DNA from: Chrysemys picta bellii
Lineage: Eukaryota; Chordata; Testudines; Emydidae
Length of the DNA stretch: 64,000 nucleotides
Assembly: GCF_011386835.1 (NCBI RefSeq)
Contig: NC_088799.1
Span: 74,357,302-74,421,301, forward strand
Direction: 5' to 3'
Part shown: positions 1 through 12,479 of the stretch, piece after piece
Layout of the letters: every line of letters starts with the position of its first letter
Position numbering within the stretch: position 1 is the stretch's first letter
Notes under the pieces: model-generated
The model's input: only the letters and a program-made list of their open reading frames with translations
The model's database searches: none
Told to the model about the DNA's origin: nothing
Position numbers and translations under genes: made by a program

Positions 1-2006
1 TCATACTGCTAAGTTTTTGAATCTCCAAGGAATGCTTAGATTTTTATAGTCTCCGGTAGTGTATCTTTAAGTTCATTGTTTAAAATATAAATTTTTGTTT
101 GGTAAATATGTAATAAACGTCCCATGTACTGTATATATCCTGTTATAGACCAGTAAGTCCAATGAGGTAGCAATCACACACATACAATAGCTTCCATTAA
201 CCGGTGGGGTTATGTATGTTTTGAGAAGATAATATATATGTATATGTTACAGAATGATATGTAGAGGAGACAATAGTAAAAAAACAACAGCAAAAGGTTT
301 AAACTTTTCTTACTCTTTTTGTTAACAGATAAGGGACTTAAAGACCTTCTTGTCTTTATCTTACCACTTGTATTAGAGTTAATAAAATGCCCACATTTAT
401 TGACCAGGTAACTGATACAAGTTAGGGGATTCAGTTCCAATAACACTATTGATTTTCCAGTGAGAATACCCCTCCAAAGTTTAATTTAAATCCTTGGAAA
501 TGTGTAAGTAGGAGTCCTCTGCTTCTTACCATGCAAAACAAAGAAAAAGATAAATCCCATTCTTGGGAGACTCTGTTCTTGATTTCAAAATGGTCCCTGG
601 GAAAACCCAGATCTCTGTTAACTTTAAAAATTATTTGCTAAGAGAAAATATAAGGGTGAATGAATAAATGCAAATTGAACCTATCAATGTCTGGTGGTGG
701 GTAAAATGATAAGGTGGTTTGGGTAATGGGCCAAATGTCTATTTTGTTTCCACAATGAATTGTTTCCATACTTTTGTAGACACAAAATGAAGCCCAGCTT
801 CTCAAAATCTGTGAAAAAAATCATCTATTGGATTGTTTGTTAACTTCCTGATGCTTGTGGTAATGGACTCTTGAAGATAATAAGAACCATTTTTGTTCAG
901 ACATAATCCACTGCCCCATTGACTGTAACATAGTGGAACAATAAGATTCAGTGCCTGCCTCTATTGCCACCTTACCAGGATTATGCTTATAGTAATTTCC
1001 ATGGCCTCTGCTACAAGTACAGAAAAGGCTGGACACGGTGGAGCATGTACTGCACCACTGATAATCCAATAGGTGCTGTTGTCTGCTCTGGTATATGGTT
1101 GTGCCATGTGTTGTGCTTTTATTAAAAGGATATTGCCAAATAACCTTTTATCTCTCTCTCTCTCTCTCTCTCTCTCAAATACCATTGTAGAAGCTTTAAC
1201 ATGCTCCCTACCAATTTTGTCCTTTTTCCATTTGATAAACATTGATTTGTTGTCTTGTTTCTAATGGAGCTTGAAATTAACACAACTCTCTTTATTTACA
1301 TCCTTGTTTGTGCAACCACTATCACCGGTAATTTAACAGTGCAAGAAATACATTATATACCCACACATACACACTCACTTTCCTCCTAAACAACCAATCT
1401 GGGAAGAGTGCTAATTAGTTTATTGCTATAACAGAGCCAGAAAGAGAAGACAGGGTACGCAGAAGTCTTACATAAACCAGGCTTTTCTTGTTAATGGTGT
1501 AATAGATTAAAATAGATATTTATACATTCCATCCTAATGATGATTAAATAATGTAGCATACATTTTGAGCCCAAAAGGGTTAATATCTTTAGGTATACTT
1601 TTTTGTAAATTAAATTTATCAGAAATATTCATAAAGGAGCACTAAAAACAACAGTTAACAAGCTATTAAGTTCAACTGATGGCTGTTAATGGAAGGGTAG
1701 AAAAGACAAAGACCTGCAAATAAAACTGATCTAATGAGGAGACAACCTCTATAATATCAAATATCATTTAATAGCCTCCATTTTTAGCTAATATCATGCT
1801 GTAACTAATTGGTCAAAACAGTCCCAGAATAATAACACATTGTCAGCACCCCAGAAGAATATATTTTAAAAATTAGCATTTCCACTCAACTAGGCTAAAC
1901 TTAGACATGGTGTACATTTTTATAGTTTACTTGAGGTCACTTGAGAAGTAATCTCTTACATCAGTTGTAAATTTGCCCTGTTAACTCTACTTTTCATCCT
2001 CTAAAT
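1..2006. other. AT-rich unique DNA, no gene seen
   Basis: Open frames here are short (under 100 codons), AT-driven and overlap on both strands, and none shows a recognisable domain. Apart from a TC microsatellite I see no repeat family I can name. Confidence 0.6.
1151..1176. repeat. (TC)13 microsatellite
   Basis: An uninterrupted run of thirteen TC units, read directly. It produces the artefactual Ser-Leu and Arg-Glu runs in open frames on the two strands. Confidence 0.97.
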
Positions 2007-2060
2007 CAGTGGTGAGCAACCTGCGGCCTGTGAGATAGCAAACTGGCTATCTGGTATGAT
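2007..2060 (+). mobile_element. possible hAT miniature-element terminus
   Basis: The segment begins CAGTGGTGAGCAACCTGCGG, which resembles the CAGTGGTNNNCAACCTGCGG terminus of many vertebrate hAT miniature elements. No matching right terminus or target duplication was found, so this is at best a truncated end. Confidence 0.3.
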
Positions 2061-2874
2061 TTTTGCAATGGGAAATCTTTAAAAATCTCTTTAGAATATT
2101 TTTTTAAAAACTCTATTACTTTGTATATTAGAATCCTGGGGGTTTCTTTGTAGGGATGGATGAGCAATTTTTATAAAAAAGCACCAGGCCAAACCTTATC
2201 AATCCTTCTAATCACATCATACCATTCTTGGTGTCAACAAACTTTTCATTAAATTTTTCTCCCCTTTTTGTTTTCATTTGGAATTGCCTAATTTTAGCCA
2301 TGACTAGAGCAGAAATATTAAAATATTGTGTGAAGAGAAACTCTTCTCATGGTATATCTGACCCAAGCACAAATATGAAGTACCAGAAATGTCATAACAA
2401 CCTAGTCTCATAAAATCTCTAACATCTAAAATTCTGGATGCTTATTCAGATCAACTGAATCTCTGAAAATTTAGAGGTTTACCCCATTGCAATCTTTATT
2501 TCAGAAAGTACCTAGGGTCCAGTCCTGCAAACACCCATTATTATGAGTCATCTTACTCCCAGAAGAAGTGTCATTAAGTTCAGTGGTACTTTTGTTAATA
2601 GGATTACATACTTGAATTTCCAGGACTGGAGACTAAGTGGTTCTATAAACCTTTTCATTGTGGTCCGAATCATGCAATCTTTCTTCAGTCTAAACTTCCA
2701 GATGACTTCACTGGGAGTCAGGGCTGCAAGATTCGGCAAAAATATAGAATAATAAAATGAAGGCACATTCAAGGGAGAAATTCTAACGTAGTTTGGGTTG
2801 GTACAGTCTTCATTATGTGGTATCAGATTATAAGAGTGAAAATTATTATAAATAAAAAGGTAGCAGGCAGAGAA

Positions 2875-2894
2875 GTGTGTGTGTGTGTGTGTGT
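2875..2894. repeat. (GT)10 microsatellite
   Basis: Ten uninterrupted GT units read directly from the sequence. Confidence 0.95.
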
Positions 2895-3829
2895 CTAGGA
2901 TTGGTATTCTATGCTCATTGTAGAAGCCAGCGAGTGGGATCGGTTGCTGCCACTATTATTAATCTTTATCTTGTGTTGGCACTTGGCTATCAGAACACTG
3001 CTGAAGTTTGATGGGGCCTGGAACAAATGATCTTTTATGTCTCTGACCAGTCAAGGAAAGAAGGAAAGACTTTTGTGAGCACAGGGTAAATATACAGCAG
3101 AACTTTTATTTTTCTTTAAGCTTTATTTTGTTTTGTATCTGACAGAGGTCAACAACACAGAGAAAGTACAGCCTTTCTGTCAATATTCTTTGCTCACGAT
3201 TAGGAATATTTATTTTCATTCATGATTCACAGTTGTTACAGCAATTCAATAAAGCATTCCAATATAATCTTACTCCCATATTATATCAAGTAATTAATAA
3301 ATAAGGCACAAGACCATGTGTGCCTTGTTGGGATTGTCATGCCTCAGGTGAGCTGTTAGATTGGAGGTCTAAAAAATTTTTTATCTACTATGTAAATATA
3401 ATCTTACCTGAGAAATCCAAAGATTGGGCAGAGGTTGACACAACCTTCTAAAAATCTGGCCCTGTGTAAACAAGTAAATGCAATCAGATATAAGGACTGT
3501 TCTATACCCATTATACATTCATCGGAAAGGATATTTGTTTATTCAATAGATAGGTATTATTTACTATAAACATGATAGTCTACTGCAATACAAAATAATC
3601 TAGGGACGGTCTAATGCCTAAAGGCCCAATTCTGACACCGCTACTCTTTGCGAATGGTCCCATGGAAGTCAGAGAGAACTCATGAAGTAAGGTTCTACTG
3701 AAGGTGAAACAGTTGGGTGCTTAGTGCGCTAAGGATCCTGGAAATCTATAGTTTTTTTTGGAAAATGGGGGAACACTAAAAGTAAAAACAGAATAAGGAA
3801 GCACACAATGAAATCTTTTCTTTGTAAGT

Positions 3830-4140
3830 GTAGCCCTTTTTGCCAGGTGGAGTCAGCAGCAACGAGGGCCAGGTTCAATAAGCAATACAACAGAGAACCG
3901 GCTCGAGCCCCCACCCCGTAATCTGGGGAAATCAAATACCACCCATGGATGCCTCTCTGAGGCAATACTTCCCGCTTGCAAGCATGAAGTCTGCAAAATA
4001 ACTTTTTATTAAAAGGGGAAAGGAACCCAGCATTAATTTGGGAAAGCACCACAACCACAATTCAAACACATCTGACCATGAGCAAAACACCCATCTCAGA
4101 ATGCGTGGGACGGGTTTTTATTGTTTTTAATATGTTTTCT
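3830..4140. repeat. repeat-like block, family not assigned
   Basis: This block is more GC-rich and more CpG-containing than its surroundings and overlaps a spurious 109-codon minus-strand frame. I have a memory of similar sequence as an interspersed repeat in turtle genomes, but I see no terminal repeats or target duplication, so the call is weak. Confidence 0.25.
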
Positions 4141-7100
4141 CTGTAATGCTTTTACCTTAAGAACAGATTTACTTGCTTAGGAAGAGCTGTGTAGTAACTT
4201 AACTATGGCAATCACAGTTTTACTGTTTCTAAGGAGAAAAGTAAGGCAGGCCTGGTTAGGCAATCTCATTGTGCAGCCTGGAAATGCTGTGGTCAGAAAG
4301 GAGAGAGATGCACGTCTCTGCCCAGGAGAGATAACAGCTAGGGAGTCAGAAGCCTAAGAGTTGGGCCCTTGCTGGATCATAGAGTGGGAATTCAGGTACG
4401 GTTTCCCTGAATTGAGACAGATGTTGACAAATTTAGGCTCTGTTCTTGTAATATTATTGGGAGTCCCCAGATGGCATTTTTCTAGTTAGTCCTCCAAGTT
4501 CTGTTTGTCTGACTATATAAGCAATTAGGTCCTGTTGACATGCTAGCTGTTAGTTGTAGTACAGTTCTTTCTAGAAACTATACAGAGACCAGTAAAACTG
4601 ATTCCCTGAGTGAATCTGACTACAATAATTTCTTAGGTGCTGGGCTGCTTCCTACATGTTATATACATGAAAATAAACAGAAAATGGTTTGCTGGAGTCT
4701 GGTGGCCCAGCATGAACTAGGAAAATACGAACCTTTCTGACTGGAAAAAATTCAAGCACCACATACAGCTCATTTTCAAGAGCCCTCAAATCCCCAAGAT
4801 GAGGAAGAAAAATGATGTTGCATGCTGATGTGTGAAATATGGCAAATAAGTGAACTAAATAGAAAAAAAAGAGTAGAGGGCATATTACAGAAGGTTTATG
4901 AATATGTCACCCTCAAAAGTTAACTAAATGTTTACAAGCTAGAAATTGCATTACAAAGTACAAGGCCCAAGACATCCCAGAGTAAATGTTGTTTATTATT
5001 ATATGTATTTATGGCAACACCCACTATGGCCTAGGCACTTTCTAAACCCTCAAGGATTGTACCCTGATGCAAGATGTTCACAATCTAGGGACAAAAGAGT
5101 TACAGTTTGCAGCATGGTTAATAGTTGCTGATTAAGGACTGTACACGTCCTAACACACACACAATTATTTGTGACAGGAGAACATTCAAGTCAGTTTTAT
5201 CAAAAGTACATGAAAAGCTGATAGTTGAGGGAGCTAAGCTTGATTAAAGAAAGAAGTAGATGTTGCTAGAATTCATGAAATGGCAGAAGCCCAGCTAAAT
5301 CTCTGTCTAAAGAAAAGGAATAATGGAGTCTTGCTTTCCCTACAGTCAAAAAAAATATTACCTGGTATCAGTACCATAAATTCCAAACTCAGGGACTCTT
5401 CACTATAAACATCTTGTCTCAACCCACTTCTTTTTAAATCAGGGGACTGGTAGCTTGAGCACTTCTGGTCATCGCTGCTGCCATAGTATCATAGTCTTTT
5501 ATCCGAGAACTACCTAGTTCCAGTCACCATTTCAGAAAATAATATTGTAAAACTCTACTTGGCGTATCAGAAGGAAATCAGAACAGACTAAGTGAATAAA
5601 GTATCATTTATTTAAAAGGTTAAATAAACTATATGTACTTCCCTTGAAAATAATTCAGAAGAAAGTATTATGAGATTATATAAACTACTGGCCACACACT
5701 AAGCACTACTTTAAATTGTGAAAAAGACAGGAAATGAAGAATTTATTTCTAAATTCCTTTACATAGCACTTAGTTTATATCTCTACTACTGTACTGGAAT
5801 AACTAGAATAAATAGTTTTTAAAAATGAGAAAATTATCTAGAGGTTAAATATATTTTCAAATGTAACTATTAAACTATACAGAGCCATTCTTAACGGGTC
5901 ACATTCACCCCGGTGTATTCTTCAGTAGAATTACACTAGGGGTTAATTTGGCTCAATACTCTAATATTAATGGAGTCTATTTCATTGGCTGCTGATATGA
6001 CATTAAGTGAATATTCAAGCATAATAAAAAAGTGGAAATAAAACAAAAAAGAGAGAGAGGTGTAATGAGCATAGTGTCTGCTATGAGTTCTATCTAGTTC
6101 TTCTTTTCCAGAAGTTCTGAATCTTAGCTAAAGTCCATCTAGAAGATTTTATCTGAAATTTCTATAACTGCTAAACTCCCTGTCTCTTGGCAACTATCTA
6201 CTAGAATCACAAAGCACTGTAGTTCCTCTATTCAGCATGCTATTGCATGAAGTTCTTGGAAAGGTCATCTTCTTGGGCAGTGAGTTTTCTTTCTCCACCA
6301 GTGGAACTGTGCTACAGGCCTCATAACAGAAAACGTGCTAGACAAACCGTAGTCCTCATTTGTAGCAGGAGTCACAGAATCAGCCAAAGTAGGCCCAGAA
6401 GTGTTTTGCTCTGATAGGAAGAACCACAGCCAAGGTGTTCAATGCCTATACCAGTCTCCTGCACAAATATTTGTCCTTTCTTGCACCCTGGTGTACAAAT
6501 TGTCCCGAGCCCAGCCACGTTAGTGGGATGAGTAATACACTTCTTCCAAATGATATTGCACATGTATCAGAGTTATATCCTATCTTATGAATAGGGAAAA
6601 AAAAAACCTGTGCTGTCACAGATACCACTTTGTAATAACTGGACTAATGCTGGTTTTTAATGGCAGACACTGCACATTTAATTTTTTTTCTAATTGTGCT
6701 GCTTGTTGTTTGTTCTTTCAAAATCTTATTAAGGGAATAGTTCTTGAAGTTAGTGAGAATTCTACCTGTTTAAAGACTTTACCTTCAAGCTTTATGACCT
6801 TAAAATTGTCCTTGCTATGGTAGATCTCTTCAATCCCCAAAGGTTTTTTCAGTTGTTTTAAGATGATGATAGCTTATTCTGCCTATTTCCCTGAGTACTT
6901 TGAGTCCTGCGATATGACCAATAAAATCATCCAATACATTTTAAAATACTCAATATTGTTTTTAATTTTTGCCTAAAAAGTGAAGCTGTGTGTGTTACAG
7001 CTACAGTGGCTTAATTTCTTAAATAAGGGCTCAGGTTTGTTCATGCTCTTTCTATCGATAGAGAATCCCTATGAGCAAGGGGGATGTGTATGTCGTACAC

Positions 7101-7294
7101 GCACACACATCATAGTGGACTTGTCCATATGCACTTTATTTATTCTGTTCAAATATTTTATTAACTAAAATATAAAGCATGCTTTGAAAACTAATTCAAT
7201 TTATTATTAATTTTGAGATTGTAGCATTTGGTTTGCAAAAAGGCTTAAGTACTTTAATGCCTAAAGTATGTTTATTTTTTAGTAGAATGTTAGT

Positions 7295-7312
7295 AAAAAA
7301 AAAAAAAAAAAA
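7295..7312. repeat. A18 homopolymer
   Basis: An 18-base adenine run read directly. No LINE or SINE body with a matching target duplication was identified upstream, so I do not interpret it as a retroposon tail. Confidence 0.9.
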
Positions 7313-8588
7313 GCAACTGTCAAAAGAGGAAAATCTCTCATTTCAATTAATTAAAAGAGCTGTTTATTAGAGAAACATAAAACCTTAAACTTATAACAGT
7401 TGTTCACTGCAATAATATCATCTTCAAATTCAAGCTACTGTTGAGTATCAACATTTGTAATATTTCTCTTCAACCTGTGTATGGATTTATAACAACCAAA
7501 AGTTCATTTCAAATATAAGTCCTGACCCAGACAACGTAATATGATATGGTAGAATCGTTTGAAAGGATAAATTGAAACCTATACTAGGAATAAAAACAAG
7601 CTACATGGAAAGCCCTGGCTAATAAGTAGGTTGTTTTCAGGCACTTGGCCTGTAATATTTTAGCACTTTTTTTAAACCTTCTTTTCCATTATTTTTATTT
7701 CTGTTTTTTTTAAAGAAAACCATATGGTTAAGCTCAGTAAAACTTTTGTTTGGTCATCTTAAATCAACTTTTTCCTGCTAATAACTGAAGATGGTCCACT
7801 TGCTATATTTGAGCAACTGTTTAGCGGCACAAAGTTATTTTCTCCAATTTCAATACATTTGATTTTTAATATTAAGCATTATTTGTGCTACTCATAAAGT
7901 TCTTTGCTATAAACGTAATTCTTGTGCATTTTTTTATTAACTACTGTCCTGAAGTAGCATGTGTTTCTCTTTTGTTGATTAGGGAGATTTTGAAGTGGTG
8001 TTTGTAATTAGGAGTGTCAAACCTGATATGAAGGCTAAACTCACATGAAAATATTTGATAATTTGCATGAAGGCTAGAACAATGTATTTCATCATGTTGA
8101 AGACTACAGTACAGTGACTGCAGGGTCCAGTCCTATTTCTGTTGAAGTCAGTGGGGAGAAAGAACTGGGCTCTTTATCCCTAGTATAGTTAAGATTGTTA
8201 CCAGATTTGTAAGTGGGCAGCACTTTGTACTGAATAGATTGCCCCAAATTAGGTATATGAATGTACTCTAAAAGGCTAGGACCTATCAAACTCCGGCCTG
8301 TTCTCAAGGATTATTTCTACAGTAATTTGGAAAACTACTGTACATTAGTTACTTCTGTTAACCAGTGTTATTATGTTGACTGTGTGGTACTTAAGTATAC
8401 TCCCTCTTCCTTCAGCATATAATATTATTACGGTTTCTTTTATATTTGCATAAGTAACGTTATCTTTTGTTTTGGGCAGACTTGGATTTGTAAAAATAAT
8501 AAATATCTATAACAGAATATTCTTGAACAAAAACATTTAAATCAGCTATCCTGTTCTTCTGTTGGACTCCAGGGATGATGTCCACAGG

Positions 8589-8842
8589 CAGGGCCAGCTC
8601 CAGGCACCAGCTTACCAAGCTTACAAGCAGGTGCTTGGGGCGGCCACTTCGGAGAGGGGTGGCATGTCCAGCTGTTCGGCAGAAATTCAGCGGACGGTCC
8701 CTCACTCCCGCTCAGAGCGAAGAACCTCCCGCCGAATTGCCACCGCAGATCGCGATTGCGGCTTTTTTGTTTGTTTGTTTGTTTTGTTTGTTTGTTTTTT
8801 GTTTGGCTGCTGGTGGCGGCCAAAACCCTGGAGCCGGCCCTG
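8589..8842 (+). mobile_element. hAT-type miniature element (254 bp), copy A
   Basis: The ends are inverted repeats: the left end begins CAGGGCCAGCTCCAGG and the reverse complement of the right end begins CAGGGCCGGCTCCAGG. The element is bounded by a perfect 8-bp direct repeat, TCCACAGG, at 8581-8588 and 8843-8850. An 8-bp duplication with CAGGG termini is typical of the hAT superfamily. The body has a GC-rich half and a long T-rich tract of GTTT units. It has no coding capacity, so it must have moved by a transposase encoded elsewhere. A sibling lies at 28393-28597 in the same orientation. Confidence 0.92.
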
Positions 8843-9547
8843 TCCACAGGAGCCTACAATACTTTCCTTTCTGTTATAAATATGCAGTTGACCTATTTAC
8901 ATAATGTTAGGAAGAGAAAATGATAAAAACAAACATATTTGTCTTTCTGAAAGGGTTGTGTGAGAAAATCTTATTTATTTCACTCTCCTTTACATTTCCT
9001 ATTCGCTTTTAGAAACTGCAGATTGAGGCAAGCTTCCTTCAGCAGGGGATGGCTGTTTAAGACTCACCCTAGAAGCCTTCATTGCTGATCCTCGATCAGT
9101 GGGACAGATGAGTCAAATGCAGTTATATGAGGCAGCTCTTCCACCTACCACTAAGGTGCATTGCCTCAGTAGAACTCTCAGGATGTGTAGGCTTGAGAAG
9201 TTAGAGAATGCAGTCCAATCTTTCTCCACTGGCATCAAAAGGGGACTTACAATTGATTTCGATAGGCACAGATTCAGGCTTTGGATAAGGAAACTGAACA
9301 CTGGAGTGCATAGCACTTTAGAAATAATAACATTTTAAAAGAGACAGTTCCCAGCCCTGAAGAGGTTACAGTCTGACCCACCCACCCACTCCATTTCTAG
9401 AAAGGCTTCTGGATGGTAAGCTCACTCACACTTGGGAGTACTTGGGAGGTGTGGAACACAACACAAGTAAGGGGTTAAAAATATGCACAACAGGGGGCAG
9501 AAGAAACAAAGAACAAATTTCTTTGATTTTCACCCAATCTTATGTCT

Positions 9548-9697
9548 CTATTATTATTTATTATGTTTATTACAGTAGTGCTTGTGGCCCAGACAAGATC
9601 AGGGCCCCATTGTGCTAGACACTGTATAAACATAGAGTAATAGACAGTCCATACATTGAACAGCTTACAATCTAAATAGAAAAGACATACAAATGGT
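9548..9697 (-). mobile_element. MIR-like CORE-SINE tail, antisense
   Basis: Read on the minus strand this matches the 3' half of a MIR-like SINE: a 'TTTAGATTGTAAGCT' type block, then 'CACAATGGGGCCCTGATCT', then an AT-rich tail of ATT units (here TTATTATTTATTATG on the plus strand). The same module in the opposite orientation ends the SINE at 22120-22415. A further scrap of the family lies at about 9338-9376. Confidence 0.6.
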
Positions 9698-9750
9698 AGG
9701 GGAAAGGAATATTACATACATAAAGAGAATGATGGTTTGTTGGTTTAGAC

Positions 9751-10318
9751 CAGGGTTTCTCAATCTGTGGGTCAGGACCCAAAATTGGGTCTCCAGAATG
9801 TTTGAAAGGGTTGCATGGCAGCTCCTGTCCCACAGAGCTGACTGGGCTTGTCTCCCTGCTCCAGGCACTGCAGTGTCTGGGGTCTGAGTGCCACTCAGGT
9901 CTGGTCCAGCTGTCATGATGATGGGAGCCGGGCAGGCCAAATTTGAGTGAGCAGTACTGCAACCCCATGAGCCAGGTCACAACTCCATTCACACAAATTT
10001 GGTCCATTCGGGGGGATGCAGCCAAACCCGAGTGGTGCTACAACCCTGAAGGTTGCAATGCCTGAGTCGGAAAGCCAAGCCCAGCCAGCCCCACAGCACT
10101 GAGGCTGCAGGAGCCACCACTGTGGGGTGAGTGCCAGGCATGACCCAGCGCTCCCCCAGGGGACAGGATCTGGCCAGGGTGGACCATAACCAGGGCGGGG
10201 TGAGCAGGGCAGCTACCTCCATCCCCTAACTCACCTCAGTGCGCCACCCAGCATGTCAGGGTTGGAAGCCACAACTAGAAAGTGTGAGGGGGGGAGCATG
10301 TGAACTTGTATGCCCCCC
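9751..10318 (+). mobile_element. hAT-type element, right end missing
   Basis: The left end starts CAGGGTTTCTCAATCTGTGG, typical of a vertebrate hAT miniature element. The body is a GC-rich 0.55-kb block with no coding potential. I could not find the expected inverted right terminus or an 8-bp duplication, so the element is probably truncated near the C8 tract and TTAAATGG. Confidence 0.5.
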
Positions 10319-10354
10319 CCAAATTAAATGGATTAAAAACTGACTAACTGATAT

Positions 10355-10560
10355 TTCACAAAATGGAACTGTAAATGAGTAATCCTCTTTGATCAGGTGT
10401 GTTTTTAAGTGGGGTCCCACAGGGATTGGTGGTTGGCACCATGCTATTTAACATTTTTATCAGTGATAAAGTTTGCAGATGACACAAAGGAAGTTGGGGG
10501 ACTGGTAAATAAGGAAGAGGACAGATCACTTGTACACTGCAATCTGGAGTAACCTGACTG
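10355..10560 (+). pseudogene. CR1 LINE reverse-transcriptase fragment
   Basis: On the plus strand the translation shows the CR1 signature GVPQG, then LFNIFISD, and then KFADDTK, which contains the F-A-D-D catalytic box of the reverse transcriptase palm. In intact CR1 about 15 residues lie between ISD and KFADDT; here they are almost adjacent, so an internal deletion is visible at about 10467. The fragment is short, frame-broken and non-functional. Family assignment rests on these motifs only. Confidence 0.75.
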
Positions 10561-11260
10561 AGGGACTGGATAGTCAGAAAAGGTCAGAAGTTGCTCTGTT
10601 TGGCTTCTTTGGCTATTTTTCGCCAGTTTAAGATGAAGGAACCTGCTCCAGGAGCTGGATGGGGCACCTCTCTGAACATAGATTGTATCCCAAGGATTAT
10701 CAAAGGAAGGGTGAGCTGGAGAGGAAAAATGTGTGCAGAGTTTATTACTTTTGTATAGATCTATGTATTACACATGTGATTAAGTAAAGATCAACAGTGT
10801 TGTAGAACTCTGTGTGAAGCGTCCAGGTGTGTTATGTGCTATACCTACCATGTGCTCCCTGAGAGAGTTAAACTATAATCCAGAAGGCTCATACCTTTGG
10901 TGGAATTCTGGAAGATGATGTGTTTAAGATACAGGGGCAATATGAGGAGTCAGCACTAGTTCTAGGGGCTAGGCAGCTGGGGTGCGTAGTCACAGCTCTC
11001 AGATGGGAATGCTAAATACTGTGTCTGCATTGTGAGTGTGTCCAGGGACCCTGGCAGTCCAGAGACTTAAAGCACCTGGGGATCCAGAGGCTGGATTCTC
11101 CTCACAGCAATCTGACAAGCCACCAGTAGGTGGAGTCTGACCCAGTCTGGGACACTTGTGATCATCTGTTCTGACCTGTGTAACAATGGTTTGTTCTGCC
11201 CTATAATCTATGGAACTGTGCATTCTGCTCAGCATTGGATGGGGCTGGTCATAGACCCCT
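10561..11260. other. unassigned sequence, no gene seen
   Basis: No domain-bearing frame is present. The final part before 11261 may contain the decayed upstream portion of the DIRS element, but I cannot align it. Confidence 0.4.
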
Positions 11261-11299
11261 GATTCTGAAGGCCCAATCCAACATAGTCAACACAATCCA

Positions 11300-12176
11300 G
11301 ATCACCCCTAAAACCCTGGTCAAGACCTGTCTTCAGCTGCTGGGGCCTATAGCAGCTGATATTTTCATTACAGACCATGCAAGACTGTGAATGTGATGCC
11401 TTCAAGGGTGGATCAGAACTGTTTATTCACTGAACAGACACAGTCTAACTACACTAATTTCCATACCCACCTTCATGAAGAAATCTCTCAATTGGTGGAA
11501 ATACCCTCACAACATTTGTACAGGACTTCCTTTCACCTGTCCTCACCCAGCAGTTACCATAATGACAGATGTATCCTTGTTGGGGTGGGAATTGCATCTA
11601 GACACCCACATGGCCCAGGGCAGGTGGACACCTCAGGAAACCATTCTGCACATCAACCTCCTGTGAGTCAGAACAGTCAGCTATGCCTGTCTCCATTTTC
11701 TACCACTAAGCAGGGGCAAACATATAAAGGTCATGACAGATAAGGTATCATGCATGTTCTTTATCAACTGCCAATGAGGGGCAAGATCCCCCTCCCTCTG
11801 TGCCAGAGCTGTCAAACTTTGGAATTGGTGCATGTACAATCAGATCATCATCACAGCAGCTTACCTCCCAGGAGTTCAGAATGTGACCACAGATACACTC
11901 AGCAGGCACTTCTCTCAAGACCATGAGTGGGAGATAGATTCCATCATACTTCAGCACATATTCTGGCAATGGGGCACCCCTCAAATAGACCTGTTTGCCA
12001 CAGTGGTAAACAAGAAATGCACCCAGTTCTGCTCCAGACGCAGGCTGAGTAATCGGTCCTTGGGGGATGCATTTCACCTTCAATGGTCATCGGTTCTAAT
12101 ATACACATTCCCCCCAACTCCTCTAATATCCATATTCCTACTCAAAATAAGAAAGGACAAAGACAGAATTATTTAA
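11300..12176 (+). pseudogene. DIRS reverse transcriptase/RNase H remnant
   Basis: The frame at 11475-11666 shows LNWWKYP, then TIMTDVSLLGWELHL, then QGRWTPQE and LHINLL, the RNase H block of DIRS elements in which the first catalytic aspartate sits in the TDVSLLGW motif. The frame at 11832-12176 continues with AYLPGVQNVTTDTLSR, the conserved PGxxNxxADxLSR end of RNase H (here TTDTLSR), then DHEW, WGTPQIDLFAT and FCSR. Between the two parts the frame shifts at least once, near 11670-11830. Downstream DAFHLQWSS and FPPTPLI fit the linker towards the recombinase. It is non-functional as read. Confidence 0.78.
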
Positions 12177-12479
12177 ATAGTCCCAACCTGGCCTAGACAA
12201 ACATTGCTCCCTTACCTGATACAGCTAGCTGTTCATTCACTGATCACTCTCCAAGTAGCTCCTCATCTTCTCTCTCAGGAATGCAGGAAGTTCCTTCACC
12301 CCAATCTTGGAGTTCTCTGTCTCAAAACATAGCTGGTCAGTGGTTAACAGGATTAGAAACAACCTGTTCAGAGGAAGGAAAAAGAGAAACCATGTACCTG
12401 CTACACTTACTTACAAAAATGGACAAGATTTGCTTGCTGGTGTGACCTCAAACACATTCCACTGCCAACCTCATCACTG

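Larger units (their letters stand above)
2061..8580. other. AT-rich unique DNA, no gene seen
   Basis: This is a long stretch of mostly unique sequence. Open frames are below about 110 codons with no recognisable domain, splice context or conserved family. It contains a GT microsatellite, an A18 tract and one repeat-like block near 3.9 kb. Confidence 0.55.

Noticed and set aside
961..1242. 93-codon minus-strand frame with an Arg-Glu run
   Set aside because: The run comes from the TC microsatellite at 1151-1176; nothing else supports a gene.
4540..4740. 66-codon frame with an AATAAA-like context, considered a short gene
   Set aside because: No domain, no promoter or splice context, and the length is expected by chance in AT-rich DNA.
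8542..8904. Frames of 101-109 codons around 8.5-8.9 kb
   Set aside because: They overlay the hAT miniature element at 8589-8842, on both strands.
10261..10330. C- and G-rich stretch considered as a G-quadruplex
   Set aside because: Runs are irregularly spaced and lie inside a truncated hAT element; no functional argument.
11748..12083. 111-codon minus-strand frame
   Set aside because: It is the complement of the DIRS RNase H region, whose plus-strand reading has clear motifs.
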